A program made the position numbers and the translations under genes. From an uncultured bacterium (GTDB taxonomy: Bacteria; Bacteroidota; Bacteroidia; Bacteroidales; Rikenellaceae), in NCBI GenBank assembly GCA_905214725.1, contig CAJMNH010000019.1, forward strand, positions 1 to 27,276: a stretch of DNA of 27,276 nt, in the 5' to 3' direction. The notes beneath the pieces are model-generated. The model did not search any database. It saw only the letters and a program-made list of their open reading frames with translations, and was not told where the DNA came from. Below, piece by piece: positions 1-7,599 of this stretch. How positions within the stretch are numbered: the first letter of the stretch is position 1; every line of letters begins with the position of its first letter.

Positions 1-1
1 C

Positions 2-1003
2 GGACAGCTCTTTATGGCCTCGGTCGACAAGATGGTGCGCGACCGCATCGAACCGATCCTTTCGCAAAGCAAACGAGTCAACAGTACGGAACAGATCGGT
101 GCGATTATTCACATCGAAACCGACATGGCGTGTCGTATCGTACGTTTCGGCAAAGAGATCGGCACCGCGCATCCCGACGACGACACGGTCATCCGTCTGC
201 ACCGCGGCAAGCACAAACTGGAATTCATCGGTACGCAGAACGATGCCGACCGGCTGTCGATGATCTATTCCGTCGAAGAGAACGATATGGAGGATATCCT
301 CACGGTCGAACTCGCCCCCGTCCGCGATGCGCGGCTCGAAGCGGAGCGCGGAACCGCCGAACGTAAACGCCGCGAACAGGAGCGGGAACAAGCCGCTCGC
401 GAGAGACAAGATTTCTTAGAGGCGGAAAGCCGCCGGAGCGCGGACGAAACATTCCAAGTAGGAGATTATTACTGCAAGGGCGGCAAGGAAGGCATCGTCT
501 TCGAAGTCGACGCCTCCGGCCGGCACGGTAAAATCGTAAGCATACAGGAGGGAGCCAATCTGTCGTGGTGCAAAGAAGAAGACAGATACCATCACTACAA
601 TACGACCAATAAGAAGAACGGAAAAAAGAACCAACGAGCGATCGAACAAATCACCGATTGGCGCAAAAAATTTCCCGCCTTCGCATGGTGCGCATTACAA
701 GGTAAGGGATGGTATTTACCGGCGATCGGGGAGTTGGAAACATTGCTGCTCAACGCCGCGACCCGCGATGCGGTCAACCGCAGACTGATGATCTTTAAAG
801 ACGGGGCGGAAGAAAAATCCAAACGGAAATACGATTTACTCAATGCGCGAGACACCACAGACGGTTATTGGTCTTCGACAGTTACAGCGGGCAACGACGT
901 ATTGATTATAACCTCACTCTATGACGGTTGTGATGGTAAAATAGAAACGTATGTTTCCAAACATCTCGATCGCAATTATGTGCGAGCCGTCTCCGTCTTT
1001 TAG
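2..1003 (+). CDS. PEGA-like / DUF1566-like protein, 5' partial
   Basis: The frame is open to the left edge (Gly-Gln-Leu-Phe precede the first Met at 14), so the true start probably lies outside the window; Met at 14 is the first visible start. Residues about 20-110 (counted from that Met) look like a small all-beta domain of PEGA type (IHIETDMACRIVRFGKEIG, then HRGKHKLEFIG). A charged Glu/Arg-rich segment at about 110-140, probably helical, links it to a C-terminal half resembling the DUF1566/FISUMP fold, with the characteristic pieces WYLPAIGELE, GYWSST and a terminal VRAVSVF. Such proteins in Bacteroidota are mostly of unknown function; no catalytic residues can be identified. No signal peptide is visible, but the true N-terminus is missing. 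A strong hairpin follows the stop. The domain assignment is by motif similarity only. Confidence 0.7.
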   Translation, partial: GQLFMASVDKMVRDRIEPILSQSKRVNSTEQIGAIIHIETDMACRIVRFGKEIGTAHPDDDTVIRLHRGKHKLEFIGTQNDADRLSMIYSVEENDMEDILTVELAPVRDARLEAERGTAERKRREQEREQAARERQDFLEAESRRSADETFQVGDYYCKGGKEGIVFEVDASGRHGKIVSIQEGANLSWCKEEDRYHHYNTTNKKNGKKNQRAIEQITDWRKKFPAFAWCALQGKGWYLPAIGELETLLLNAATRDAVNRRLMIFKDGAEEKSKRKYDLLNARDTTDGYWSSTVTAGNDVLIITSLYDGCDGKIETYVSKHLDRNYVRAVSVF

Positions 1004-1025
1004 ATGCCGGTAAATAGCATTCGAT

Positions 1026-1059
1026 TTTGCAGGGATACTTTCTGAAGTATCCCTGCAAA
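1026..1059. terminator. Bidirectional hairpin between convergent genes
   Basis: A perfect 15-bp inverted repeat (TTTGCAGGGATACTT and its complement, loop TCTG) lies between the stop of the plus-strand gene (1003) and the stop of the minus-strand nitroreductase (1063). Short T/A runs flank both sides, so it can serve both transcripts. Confidence 0.75.
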
Positions 1060-1062
1060 TCT

Positions 1063-1593
1063 TTACTCCACCCACTGCACCCGCTCGACCGCATCGCCTG
1101 CGGGCAGCGGCTTGGGGTCGAAATCGGAGTAGCCGAGCGCGACGATGCAGAGTACGCCGTAACCGTCTGGAATAGGCAGGAAGGTGCGCAGATAGTCGAC
1201 GGCCTGCTCGCCGTCGGGCTGCTCCTTGCAGCGGGGACGGCCGTTGACATGCACCCAACACGATTTCAGACCGGCATCGACCAACGCCAGTTGCAGGATC
1301 GCGGCCGAGATGGCCGCATTGTCGACCCACAGATCGCTCACCGCACGATCGCCCATCACCACGACGGCCGCCGGAGCGCCGGCGAGCGGCACGGCGCCGT
1401 AATCGCGCATCGCGGCCATGCGATGCACCGTCGCAGCGTCGCGCACCGCCAGAAACCGCGTCGACCGGCTGTTGCGCGACGAGGGGGCGTGCAACGCCGT
1501 CTCGATTACCTGCGCCAATACTTCGTGCGGAACCTCCCGCTCCGTAAATTTACGCACGGAACGCCGTGCGGCAATCACCTGTTGAAAGTCCAT
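1063..1593 (-). CDS. Nitroreductase family protein (FMN-dependent)
   Basis: This 176-residue protein has the nitroreductase layout: N-terminal RRSVRKF (residues 10-16), whose Arg/Ser side chains bind FMN phosphate in this family, then HAPSSRNSRSTRF, and a helix ILQLALVDAGLKSCWVH typical of the central dimer-forming helix. Family members are homodimeric cytosolic FMN enzymes that reduce nitro-compounds, quinones or enones with NAD(P)H. It is shorter than NfsB-type enzymes (about 217 residues) and closer to the compact subfamily common in anaerobes. The physiological substrate cannot be inferred. The start is the ATG at 1593, with a -7 box TATATTTG 26-33 bases upstream. It is a single-gene unit, divergent from rnpB and ending at the shared hairpin 1026-1059. 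Confidence 0.9.
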   Translation of the reverse strand: MDFQQVIAARRSVRKFTEREVPHEVLAQVIETALHAPSSRNSRSTRFLAVRDAATVHRMAAMRDYGAVPLAGAPAAVVVMGDRAVSDLWVDNAAISAAILQLALVDAGLKSCWVHVNGRPRCKEQPDGEQAVDYLRTFLPIPDGYGVLCIVALGYSDFDPKPLPAGDAVERVQWVE

Positions 1594-1618
1594 AACCGGA
1601 ATGTTTTATTTTTAAAGA

Positions 1619-1626
1619 CAAATATA
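1619..1626 (-). promoter_or_regulatory. -7 promoter box for the nitroreductase gene
   Basis: On the minus strand this reads TATATTTG, a match to the Bacteroidota -7 consensus TAnnTTTG, 26 bases before the ATG. No clear TTTG -33 box is at the usual 19-21 base spacing. Confidence 0.6.
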
Positions 1627-1680
1627 GAACGTAATCGCAAAAAACCGGCCGCAGACTCGCGGTTATTTTCTTTTTTTGCG

Positions 1681-1688
1681 TACTTTTG
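1681..1688 (+). promoter_or_regulatory. -7 promoter box for rnpB
   Basis: TACTTTTG matches TAnnTTTG and sits just before the predicted 5' end of RNase P RNA (about 1691-1693), the expected spacing for a -7 element. A T-rich stretch lies immediately upstream; the -33 box is weak. Confidence 0.6.
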
Positions 1689-1690
1689 TC

Positions 1691-2055
1691 GCGCAGGCTC
1701 GCCTTGTCGCTGCCCCTTGCGGGGGAGAGGAAAGTCCGGGCAACACAGAGCACCGTCCAAGCCAATCACTTGATAGCCGAGAGGTTATAGGAAACGTAAC
1801 AGAAAACGACCGCCCCTGCTTGCAGGGGTAAGGGTGAAAAGGCGGGGTAAGAGCCCACCGCGGCGGCAGCGATGTCGCCGGCCGTACGTCTGACGGGTTG
1901 CAAGACCGTGTATACCGGCAGTTCAAGGGTTGCTCGCCCGATGCCGGGGGGTAGGTCGCTTGAGGCGGCGGGTGACCGCCGTCCTAGATAAATGACAAGG
2001 GCTCCGTACCGGCAGCGCGCAGCGGAGCACAGAACCCGGCTTACAGAGCCTGCTA
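1691..2055 (+). ncRNA. rnpB: RNase P RNA component, bacterial class A
   Basis: This is the catalytic RNA that cleaves 5' leaders from pre-tRNAs. Hallmarks: the terminal P1 helix (GCAGGCTC at 1693-1700 pairing with GAGCCTGC at 2046-2053), the universal GAGGAAAGTCCGGGC (CR-I) near 1735, AGAGCCCACCGC (CR-II/III) near 1851, TAGATAAATGAC (CR-IV) near 1985, and the 3' ACAGAACCCGGCTTACAGAG (CR-V). A -7 box lies just upstream and a strong terminator just downstream, so it is an independent unit. Exact ends are uncertain by a few bases. Confidence 0.97.
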
Positions 2056-2058
2056 AAA

Positions 2059-2106
2059 TAATAAAAGGGTGTCTCGACGATGTTGAGACATCCTTTTATT
2101 TCAGTT
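2059..2106 (+). terminator. Intrinsic terminator of rnpB
   Basis: A long hairpin (AAAAGG, G-U pair, then TGTCTCGAC, 3-nt loop, and the complementary arm) is centred at 2080. It begins four bases after the P1 helix and is followed by TTTTATTTC and a T6 run. The A-rich left and T-rich right flanks extend the stem. Because the minus-strand peptidase gene ends at 2169, the same hairpin may also end that transcript. Confidence 0.85.
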
Positions 2107-2168
2107 TTTTCGAAAAACGACACCGGATTCCAATAGGATTCGACTCCGTATTCAGTCGGCATTCGCCG

Positions 2169-3350
2169 TTACAATCCCATCTTCTTGCGAATCTCCTTCG
2201 GGATGGCGTTCTTGTTGACCATCACCGACATCGTCTTGTAAGCGACGAAGGGCCGCGAGAAGTAATAGTATCCGTCGTAGGGAGGACGCACGCCCCATGA
2301 ATTCTTCACCTTGTAATAGTTATTACCGGCCTGATCGACCGCCGTGCCCATGATCTGCATGCCGTGGTCGTCGGTAGTCTCGTAGTTGTCGAACGCCTCC
2401 TGACGCATCTGCTGCGTAACGGTGCGCTCCTTGCCCGGCTTGTCGAACTTGTAAAGCGCCTCCTCCTTCTCCTTGTCGGTGAGTTTGCCCCAGCGTTCCG
2501 CGTCCGTGCCGCTCATGCTCGTAAGATCGGCCTCCGGCACGATGCCGACGGCCTTGGCGCGGCTGAAACCCTTCTCACTCACGTCGGTGCCCCACAATAC
2601 GGTATATCCGTCGGCGAGCGAGTTGTCCACAACGGCCATCATCTCGTCGAGAGGCAGGTTCCAGACCGTACCCCACATCCAGTTGTCGGGCACTTCGAGA
2701 ATGAACTCCTCGTAGAAAGGATGGTGCGTATAGGAACTGATCTCCACGTAATCGTCCATATCCAGTCCGAGCGATGCGGCGAACGACTGCGGCGTATACT
2801 CCTTGCCCTTCCATGTGAATTTTTCAGGTTTGGGGCCGAGGTAAGCGTCCAGAATACCGTCCAGACCGCGCTGCCAAGCCGTCGTGAGTTTGTCGCCGGC
2901 AATCACGGCGTCCATATAGCCCTTGACGACGCGATCGATCTCCGTAAAGTCGGGCAGGGCCGTGCCGTAGCAGAGCCCCGGATAGACCTCCGTCGGAACG
3001 ATGCCGTATTTCTTGATCCCGTCGGTCACGTCGCGCGAACCGCCGCCCACGGCCAGATTCAGCGAGCCGTGCATGCGGGCGTATTTCACCGCTTTCTCGA
3101 AATAGCTGTTGCGCACGATCCACATCGCCGACAAGTCGTACTCCCCGCCGCCGTTGCGCAGGATCTCGCTCTCGAGAAAAGCGAGGGCCGAATAGGCCCA
3201 GCAGGTACCGCTGCGATTCTGGTTTTTGACCGAAGTTATGGGGAGGGTCTTCACGTCGGTGAAGCGATAACCCTCCTCTTTTTGCGGTTCCTGTGCCCAA
3301 ACGCCCGCTGCGAGGAGCGTCATAAGGGTCGTAAAGAGGAAATTCTTCAT
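2169..3350 (-). CDS. Secreted C1B papain-like cysteine peptidase (bleomycin hydrolase / aminopeptidase C family)
   Basis: This 393-residue protein carries a signal peptide (MKNFLFTTLMTLLAAGVWAQ), so it probably acts in the periplasm or at the surface, unlike cytosolic PepC and bleomycin hydrolase. The papain triad is complete: Gln44 (oxyanion hole, VKNQNRSG), Cys50 in SGTCWAYS, His329 in DDHGMQIMG and Asn350 in VKNSWG. The spacing between Cys and His fits the C1B family, and LSAMWIVRNSYFEKA follows the LSEQYL-type helix of the family. It is shorter than PepC (about 440-450). The start is the ATG at 3350, where the signal peptide begins; a start 39 bases upstream would place basic residues before it and is less likely. 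The gene stands 96 bases downstream of topA on the same strand. Likely role: peptide processing or nutrition; substrate unknown. Confidence 0.9.
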   Translation of the reverse strand: MKNFLFTTLMTLLAAGVWAQEPQKEEGYRFTDVKTLPITSVKNQNRSGTCWAYSALAFLESEILRNGGGEYDLSAMWIVRNSYFEKAVKYARMHGSLNLAVGGGSRDVTDGIKKYGIVPTEVYPGLCYGTALPDFTEIDRVVKGYMDAVIAGDKLTTAWQRGLDGILDAYLGPKPEKFTWKGKEYTPQSFAASLGLDMDDYVEISSYTHHPFYEEFILEVPDNWMWGTVWNLPLDEMMAVVDNSLADGYTVLWGTDVSEKGFSRAKAVGIVPEADLTSMSGTDAERWGKLTDKEKEEALYKFDKPGKERTVTQQMRQEAFDNYETTDDHGMQIMGTAVDQAGNNYYKVKNSWGVRPPYDGYYYFSRPFVAYKTMSVMVNKNAIPKEIRKKMGL

Positions 3351-3446
3351 GGGTATGTTTCGTTTTTGTAACCGGCGTTTCCTATACATATAAGCAGAAG
3401 TATTTGCAAACTCGGCCGAATGCGGAAAACGACGATTGAAAATGAA

Positions 3447-5744
3447 TTATTTTTTCGACGACGCTACGATCTTCAAACACTCCTCGAGCGTCAGCTCTTC
3501 GGGCTTTGTCCCCTTCGGAATACGGTAATTCTTCCCCTTGTAGGCGATATACGCGCCGTAACGTCCGTTCTTGACCAGCATGTCGGCATCCTCCGCAAAG
3601 CTCTTGATCGGGGTGTTGGCCGCCGTCCGCTGCGCCTGATGCGCCTTAATGAGCTCCACGCCGCGTTCGAGCGTCAGCGTATAGGGATCGTCGCCCTTTG
3701 CAAGCGATGCAAAAGTCGATTTGCCCCAGCGTACGTAAGCGCCGAAGCGACCCAGCCCGACGACCATCGGTTCGCCTTCCCACTCGCCCAGCGTGCGGGG
3801 CAGGGCGAAGAGCGCAAGCGCTTCGTCGAGCGTGATCGATTCGATGAGCTGCCCTTTTTTGAGCGAGGCGAAACGGGGCTTCTCCTCGCCGGCGCCCTCG
3901 ATCTCGACCATCGGCCCGTAACGGCCGATACGTGCCTTGACCGTACGGCCCGTCGCAGGATCGACACCCAGCACGCGCGCTTCGGCGTGCCGCTCGGTCT
4001 GCGTCTCGATTGCGGTGTCCACCATACGGTGGAACGGTCCGTAGAAGGCGTCGATCATCTTGTCCCACGTGATGTCGCCCTCGGCCACACGGTCGAACTC
4101 CTTTTCGACGTTGGCCGTGAAGTTGTAATCGATGATCGGAGCGAACTGCTGTTCGAGGTAATCGTTTACCAGCATGCCGATGTCGGTGGGCTGCAAACGG
4201 TTCTTCTCCTTGCCGAAGCTCTCGCTAAGGGTTTTGGCCGACAATTTGTCGCCGGCGAGGATCAACTGTTCGTAGGTGCGTTTCTGCCCCTCCTTGTTCT
4301 GTTTGACCACATAGCCGCGGTTGATGATCGTCGTAATGGTCGGCGCATAGGTCGATGGACGTCCGATGCCCAATTCTTCGAGCCGCTTGACGAGCGACGC
4401 CTCGTTGTAACGCGCCGGCGGCATCGTGAAACGCTGCGTAGCCGTAATGGTCTGGTAGAGCACCTCGTCGCCTGCCGAGAGCTTGGGCAACAACCCTTCG
4501 CTGTCTTCGGCCGGCTCCTCGTCGGTCGACTCCGAGTAGAGCCGCAGGAACCCGTCGAAACGCACCACCTCGCCCGTGGCGACGAACTGCTCGCGACGGC
4601 CGTCGATCGAGATCGAGATCGTCGTGCGATCCAGCTCGGCAGAAACCATCTGCGAAGCGACCGTGCGCTTCCAGATCAGGTCGTAGAGCCGCTTCTCGGC
4701 CGGCGTACCCTCGATCGTCTGCCGGTCGATATACGATGGACGGATCGCCTCGTGCGCCTCCTGCGCACCCTTCGTTTTCGTCTTGTAGTTGTGATACGAC
4801 GAATATTTCTCGCCGTAGAGTTTCGTGATCTGCTCCTTGCACTGCGCCAGCGCCATGGTCGAGAGATTCACCGAGTCGGTACGCATGTAGGTGATGAGAC
4901 CCTGCTCGTAGAGGTGCTGCGCGACGGACATCGTCTGCGAAACCGACATTCCCAGCTTGCGCCCCGCCTCCTGCTGCAACGTGGAGGTCGTAAAGGGAGG
5001 CGCCGGATAACGCTGTACGGGTTTCTCCTCGACCTTGGCGACCGTGAAGGTCGCGCCGATGCAACTGCCGAGGAACGCCTCGGCCTCTTCGCGCGACTCG
5101 AACCGCGTCGGCAGTTCGGCCTTGAAGAGCGTCCGCTCCTTATCGCCGGCGGCATAGAATTGCGCCACGACGCGGAAATAGGGGGTCGACCGGAAGGCGA
5201 TGATCTCGCGTTCGCGCTCGACGAGCAACCGCACCGCAACGCTCTGCACGCGGCCTGCCGACAGCGACGGCCGCACCTTCTTCCACAGCACGGGCGACAG
5301 CTCGAAACCGACCAGACGATCCAGCACGCGACGCGCCTGCTGGGCGTTGACCAGATTCATGTTGACCGTACGCGGATTCTCGATAGCCTCCAGAATGGCC
5401 CGTTTGGTAATTTCATGAAAGACGATTCGCTTCGTCCCTTCGACCGGAAGACCCAACACTTCGGTCAGGTGCCATGCGATGGCCTCTCCTTCGCGGTCTT
5501 CATCGGAAGCGAGCCACACGGTGCGGTCTTTGGCCGCATGGGTCAGCTCGTCCACCACTTTGCGTTTATCCTTCGGAATCTCGTAAACCGGCGCAAAGCC
5601 GTCGGCAAGGTTGATTCCCAGATCCTTTTTCGATAAGTCGCGGATATGGCCGAAACTCGATTTGACCATAAAGTCCTTGCCCAGAAACTTCTCGATCGTC
5701 TTGGCTTTGGCCGGCGACTCGACGATAACTAAATTCTCCTGCAT
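3447..5744 (-). CDS. topA: DNA topoisomerase I (type IA)
   Basis: This 765-residue enzyme relaxes negative supercoils by cutting and religating one DNA strand. The N-terminus LVIVESPAKAKTIEKFLG begins the Toprim domain, with Glu9 and the acidic cluster Asp81/Asp83/Glu85 (SDEDREGEAIAWH) that binds magnesium. The catalytic tyrosine is Tyr286 in GLITYMRTDS. After the core, from about residue 590, come several Gly-rich C-terminal repeats (RIGRYGPMVEIE, GLGRFGAYVRWG, KNGRYGAYIAYKG) of the Toprim_C_rpt type instead of the four-cysteine zinc ribbons of the E. coli enzyme; no CxxC pairs are present. The start at 5744 is clear from the conserved N-terminus. A 738-residue open frame on the opposite strand is a codon-bias shadow. 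Confidence 0.98.
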   Translation of the reverse strand: MQENLVIVESPAKAKTIEKFLGKDFMVKSSFGHIRDLSKKDLGINLADGFAPVYEIPKDKRKVVDELTHAAKDRTVWLASDEDREGEAIAWHLTEVLGLPVEGTKRIVFHEITKRAILEAIENPRTVNMNLVNAQQARRVLDRLVGFELSPVLWKKVRPSLSAGRVQSVAVRLLVEREREIIAFRSTPYFRVVAQFYAAGDKERTLFKAELPTRFESREEAEAFLGSCIGATFTVAKVEEKPVQRYPAPPFTTSTLQQEAGRKLGMSVSQTMSVAQHLYEQGLITYMRTDSVNLSTMALAQCKEQITKLYGEKYSSYHNYKTKTKGAQEAHEAIRPSYIDRQTIEGTPAEKRLYDLIWKRTVASQMVSAELDRTTISISIDGRREQFVATGEVVRFDGFLRLYSESTDEEPAEDSEGLLPKLSAGDEVLYQTITATQRFTMPPARYNEASLVKRLEELGIGRPSTYAPTITTIINRGYVVKQNKEGQKRTYEQLILAGDKLSAKTLSESFGKEKNRLQPTDIGMLVNDYLEQQFAPIIDYNFTANVEKEFDRVAEGDITWDKMIDAFYGPFHRMVDTAIETQTERHAEARVLGVDPATGRTVKARIGRYGPMVEIEGAGEEKPRFASLKKGQLIESITLDEALALFALPRTLGEWEGEPMVVGLGRFGAYVRWGKSTFASLAKGDDPYTLTLERGVELIKAHQAQRTAANTPIKSFAEDADMLVKNGRYGAYIAYKGKNYRIPKGTKPEELTLEECLKIVASSKK

Positions 5745-6015
5745 CGTAAATCGTAAACTCGGTGTTTAACGCGAGTTTCATGAATTCCAAATAAAGCGTC
5801 CGGCAGCTCTTTTCAATGCGGCGTGCTCATTTTGAATTTTCAAACCCTGCGTTACGGCGCATTTGTGCGCCGCTTTGTAGTTAAAATTCCTCTAAATCTC
5901 CCTTTTCAGAGGGTGATCTCGAAACGGCGGTCGGTACGCTCTTCGCGAAACCCGTATTATATACGAAAACCTAAGTATCGTACTTAGGTTCGCGCAAGCG
6001 TGTGTATCGCCGTTT
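5745..6015. other. Intergenic region with two small inverted repeats
   Basis: No gene is visible. There is a perfect 7-bp inverted repeat with a TTTG loop at 5855-5872 (CGGCGCA / TGCGCCG) and a small palindrome TTTGAATTTTCAAA at 5831-5844, besides the terminator-like hairpin at 5968-5990. The topA promoter must lie here, but no clear TAnnTTTG box at a normal distance was found. Confidence 0.5.
5968..5990 (-). terminator. Hairpin downstream of the DUF4270 gene
   Basis: A perfect 10-bp inverted repeat (AACCTAAGTA / TACTTAGGTT) with a 3-nt loop lies 26 bases past the stop of the minus-strand lipoprotein gene. On that strand it is followed by TTCG and an AT-rich stretch; the T-run is short, so efficiency is uncertain. 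Confidence 0.6.
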
Positions 6016-7599
6016 CTATTTTATCAGCGTATAAGTCAGCTCCATATGGATCGGGGAGTTCTCGCCCGCCTTGATACCGCCTTGCAACGCAACGCGGTTG
6101 AAGGTGAACAGATCGGTGGCCCCCGGCGCCAAATAGAGTTTCATCAGCCGTTTCTGCGCGTCGGTATATTGCCGTTCGCCCGTCTCGGGATCGATCGGCG
6201 CCTCCTGATAAGCCCGCCACAGACGCTGCACGTGCCCCGAAATATTGAGCACGTAACACCCCAGACTGCGGTTCAGGTAACCCTTGTAAGGAAGCGTTAT
6301 TTCATACTGCTGTTCGTAAACGTATGCGTAGTCGGCCACAGGCGTCAGCGTCTTAAAATCGGTGTAGAGCCCCAACCGGCTGATCGACGCGTCGAAGCGC
6401 TCGATCACTTTCTGGGAGAATCCCTGCTCCCAGCCGGCGTCGGTCACGCCGTCCACATAGATCGATAGCAGCGCTTGGTTGATCGCCACCGAACGGTAGC
6501 CCTCGCTCTCCGCCTGCAACTCGCCCAGCACCTCCATGAACTTATCGTTGAGCGTCAGTTCGATCAGCGCGCCGCCCATGCCCTCGACATATCCGAGTTC
6601 GAAGGGCTGCTGCGGTTCGACGGTTCCGCCGCCGGGTTTCTCGGTGATCGCCTCGTAATCGATGTATCGCGTACTGGTGCGCTCGACCGTGTTGACCGAG
6701 ACGTTGCCGTAGGTGGGCGAATATTCGTCGTAGAAGTAGAAGAGCGTCTGCAACGTATCGCGGATCAGCGTCGCGTCAACCGAGTCGCGGTTACGTCCGT
6801 AGAGCATCATGCCCGACTCTTTGAGCGTGGTGGCGAAGGTCGCGCCGGTGGTCCCGTTGAAATCGAGCGGCAGGATGGCCAGTCCGCAGAAGTAATTGAC
6901 CCACAGCGAGTCGTTGACATAAACCGTCGAGTCGTTCTTGTACTTGCCCTCCTGCATCATCAGCTCCTTGACATAATCCAAACCCGCCGGCGTCGGCGTC
7001 AGCGTAATGGCCTTGGTCGCGGGGCCCGTCGTCGTCCCGTCGGGGAAGGTGAAGGTGAACAGCGGCTCGTTTTCGTCGACGCAGCCCGCCTTCACGGGGT
7101 CGAAGCTCGTGAAGAAGGTCGTATCGGCCGCGCCGTCGCCGTTGCCGTCGTGATCCTTCAGATAGTCGTTGTTGAGAATCCGGTAGACGCCGAAGCGCTG
7201 CGGCTCGATCGTGTCGCCCGCATACGAGGAGACGCTGATGAGCAGCTGCATCGAGTCGAAGATCGGCCGGTAGCCGTACCAGTGCACACGGTCGGTAATC
7301 GACGCCCACAGATACTGCGTCAGGAATCCCACCTTGCGCATGCCGAACGTATCGCTTTTGGTCGTACCGAAATAGCCGTAGGAGAGATTGGACGACTTGA
7401 CGGAATCGCTCATGAACATCCGTGCTTCAAAGCCGTTGCGGATGCTTTTCTGCAACATCTCCATCTGTTGGCTGCCGGGAACGAGTTCGAACCCGAGCGT
7501 ATCGTCCACTTCCGTACAGCCGACAAAAGTCAGCATTCCCGCTATGCCCAGCGCCAAAAAGGCGTTGAACCACTTGCGAACGCCACTATAATTCTTCAT
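6016..7599 (-). CDS. DUF4270 family lipoprotein
   Basis: The 527-residue product starts MKNYSGVRKWFNAFLALGIA and has a lipobox ending at Cys28 (TFVGC), so it is probably a lipoprotein. The mature N-terminus TEVDDTLGFELVPGSQQM is the signature start of DUF4270, a Bacteroidota family of unknown function. The body is rich in Tyr, Thr and Asp with alternating beta-strand patterns (for example YRSVAINQALLSIYVDG) and has no recognisable catalytic motif. The ATG at 7599 is chosen because it starts the signal peptide; the open frame extends 44 codons upstream, through the end of the preceding gene in another frame. The start overlaps the stop of the starch-synthase-like gene by 14 bases, implying translational coupling. 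To my knowledge this gene pair recurs in Bacteroidales. Confidence 0.88.
   Translation of the reverse strand: MKNYSGVRKWFNAFLALGIAGMLTFVGCTEVDDTLGFELVPGSQQMEMLQKSIRNGFEARMFMSDSVKSSNLSYGYFGTTKSDTFGMRKVGFLTQYLWASITDRVHWYGYRPIFDSMQLLISVSSYAGDTIEPQRFGVYRILNNDYLKDHDGNGDGAADTTFFTSFDPVKAGCVDENEPLFTFTFPDGTTTGPATKAITLTPTPAGLDYVKELMMQEGKYKNDSTVYVNDSLWVNYFCGLAILPLDFNGTTGATFATTLKESGMMLYGRNRDSVDATLIRDTLQTLFYFYDEYSPTYGNVSVNTVERTSTRYIDYEAITEKPGGGTVEPQQPFELGYVEGMGGALIELTLNDKFMEVLGELQAESEGYRSVAINQALLSIYVDGVTDAGWEQGFSQKVIERFDASISRLGLYTDFKTLTPVADYAYVYEQQYEITLPYKGYLNRSLGCYVLNISGHVQRLWRAYQEAPIDPETGERQYTDAQKRLMKLYLAPGATDLFTFNRVALQGGIKAGENSPIHMELTYTLIK

Noticed and set aside
1027..1773. 248-residue plus-strand frame over the nitroreductase and rnpB 5' end
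   Set aside because: Antisense to the nitroreductase and runs into RNase P RNA; no coding signature.
3420..5636. 738-residue plus-strand open frame opposite topA
   Set aside because: It lies entirely antisense to an unmistakable topA; the translation is Arg/Leu/His-rich without motifs, as expected from the codon bias of this genome.
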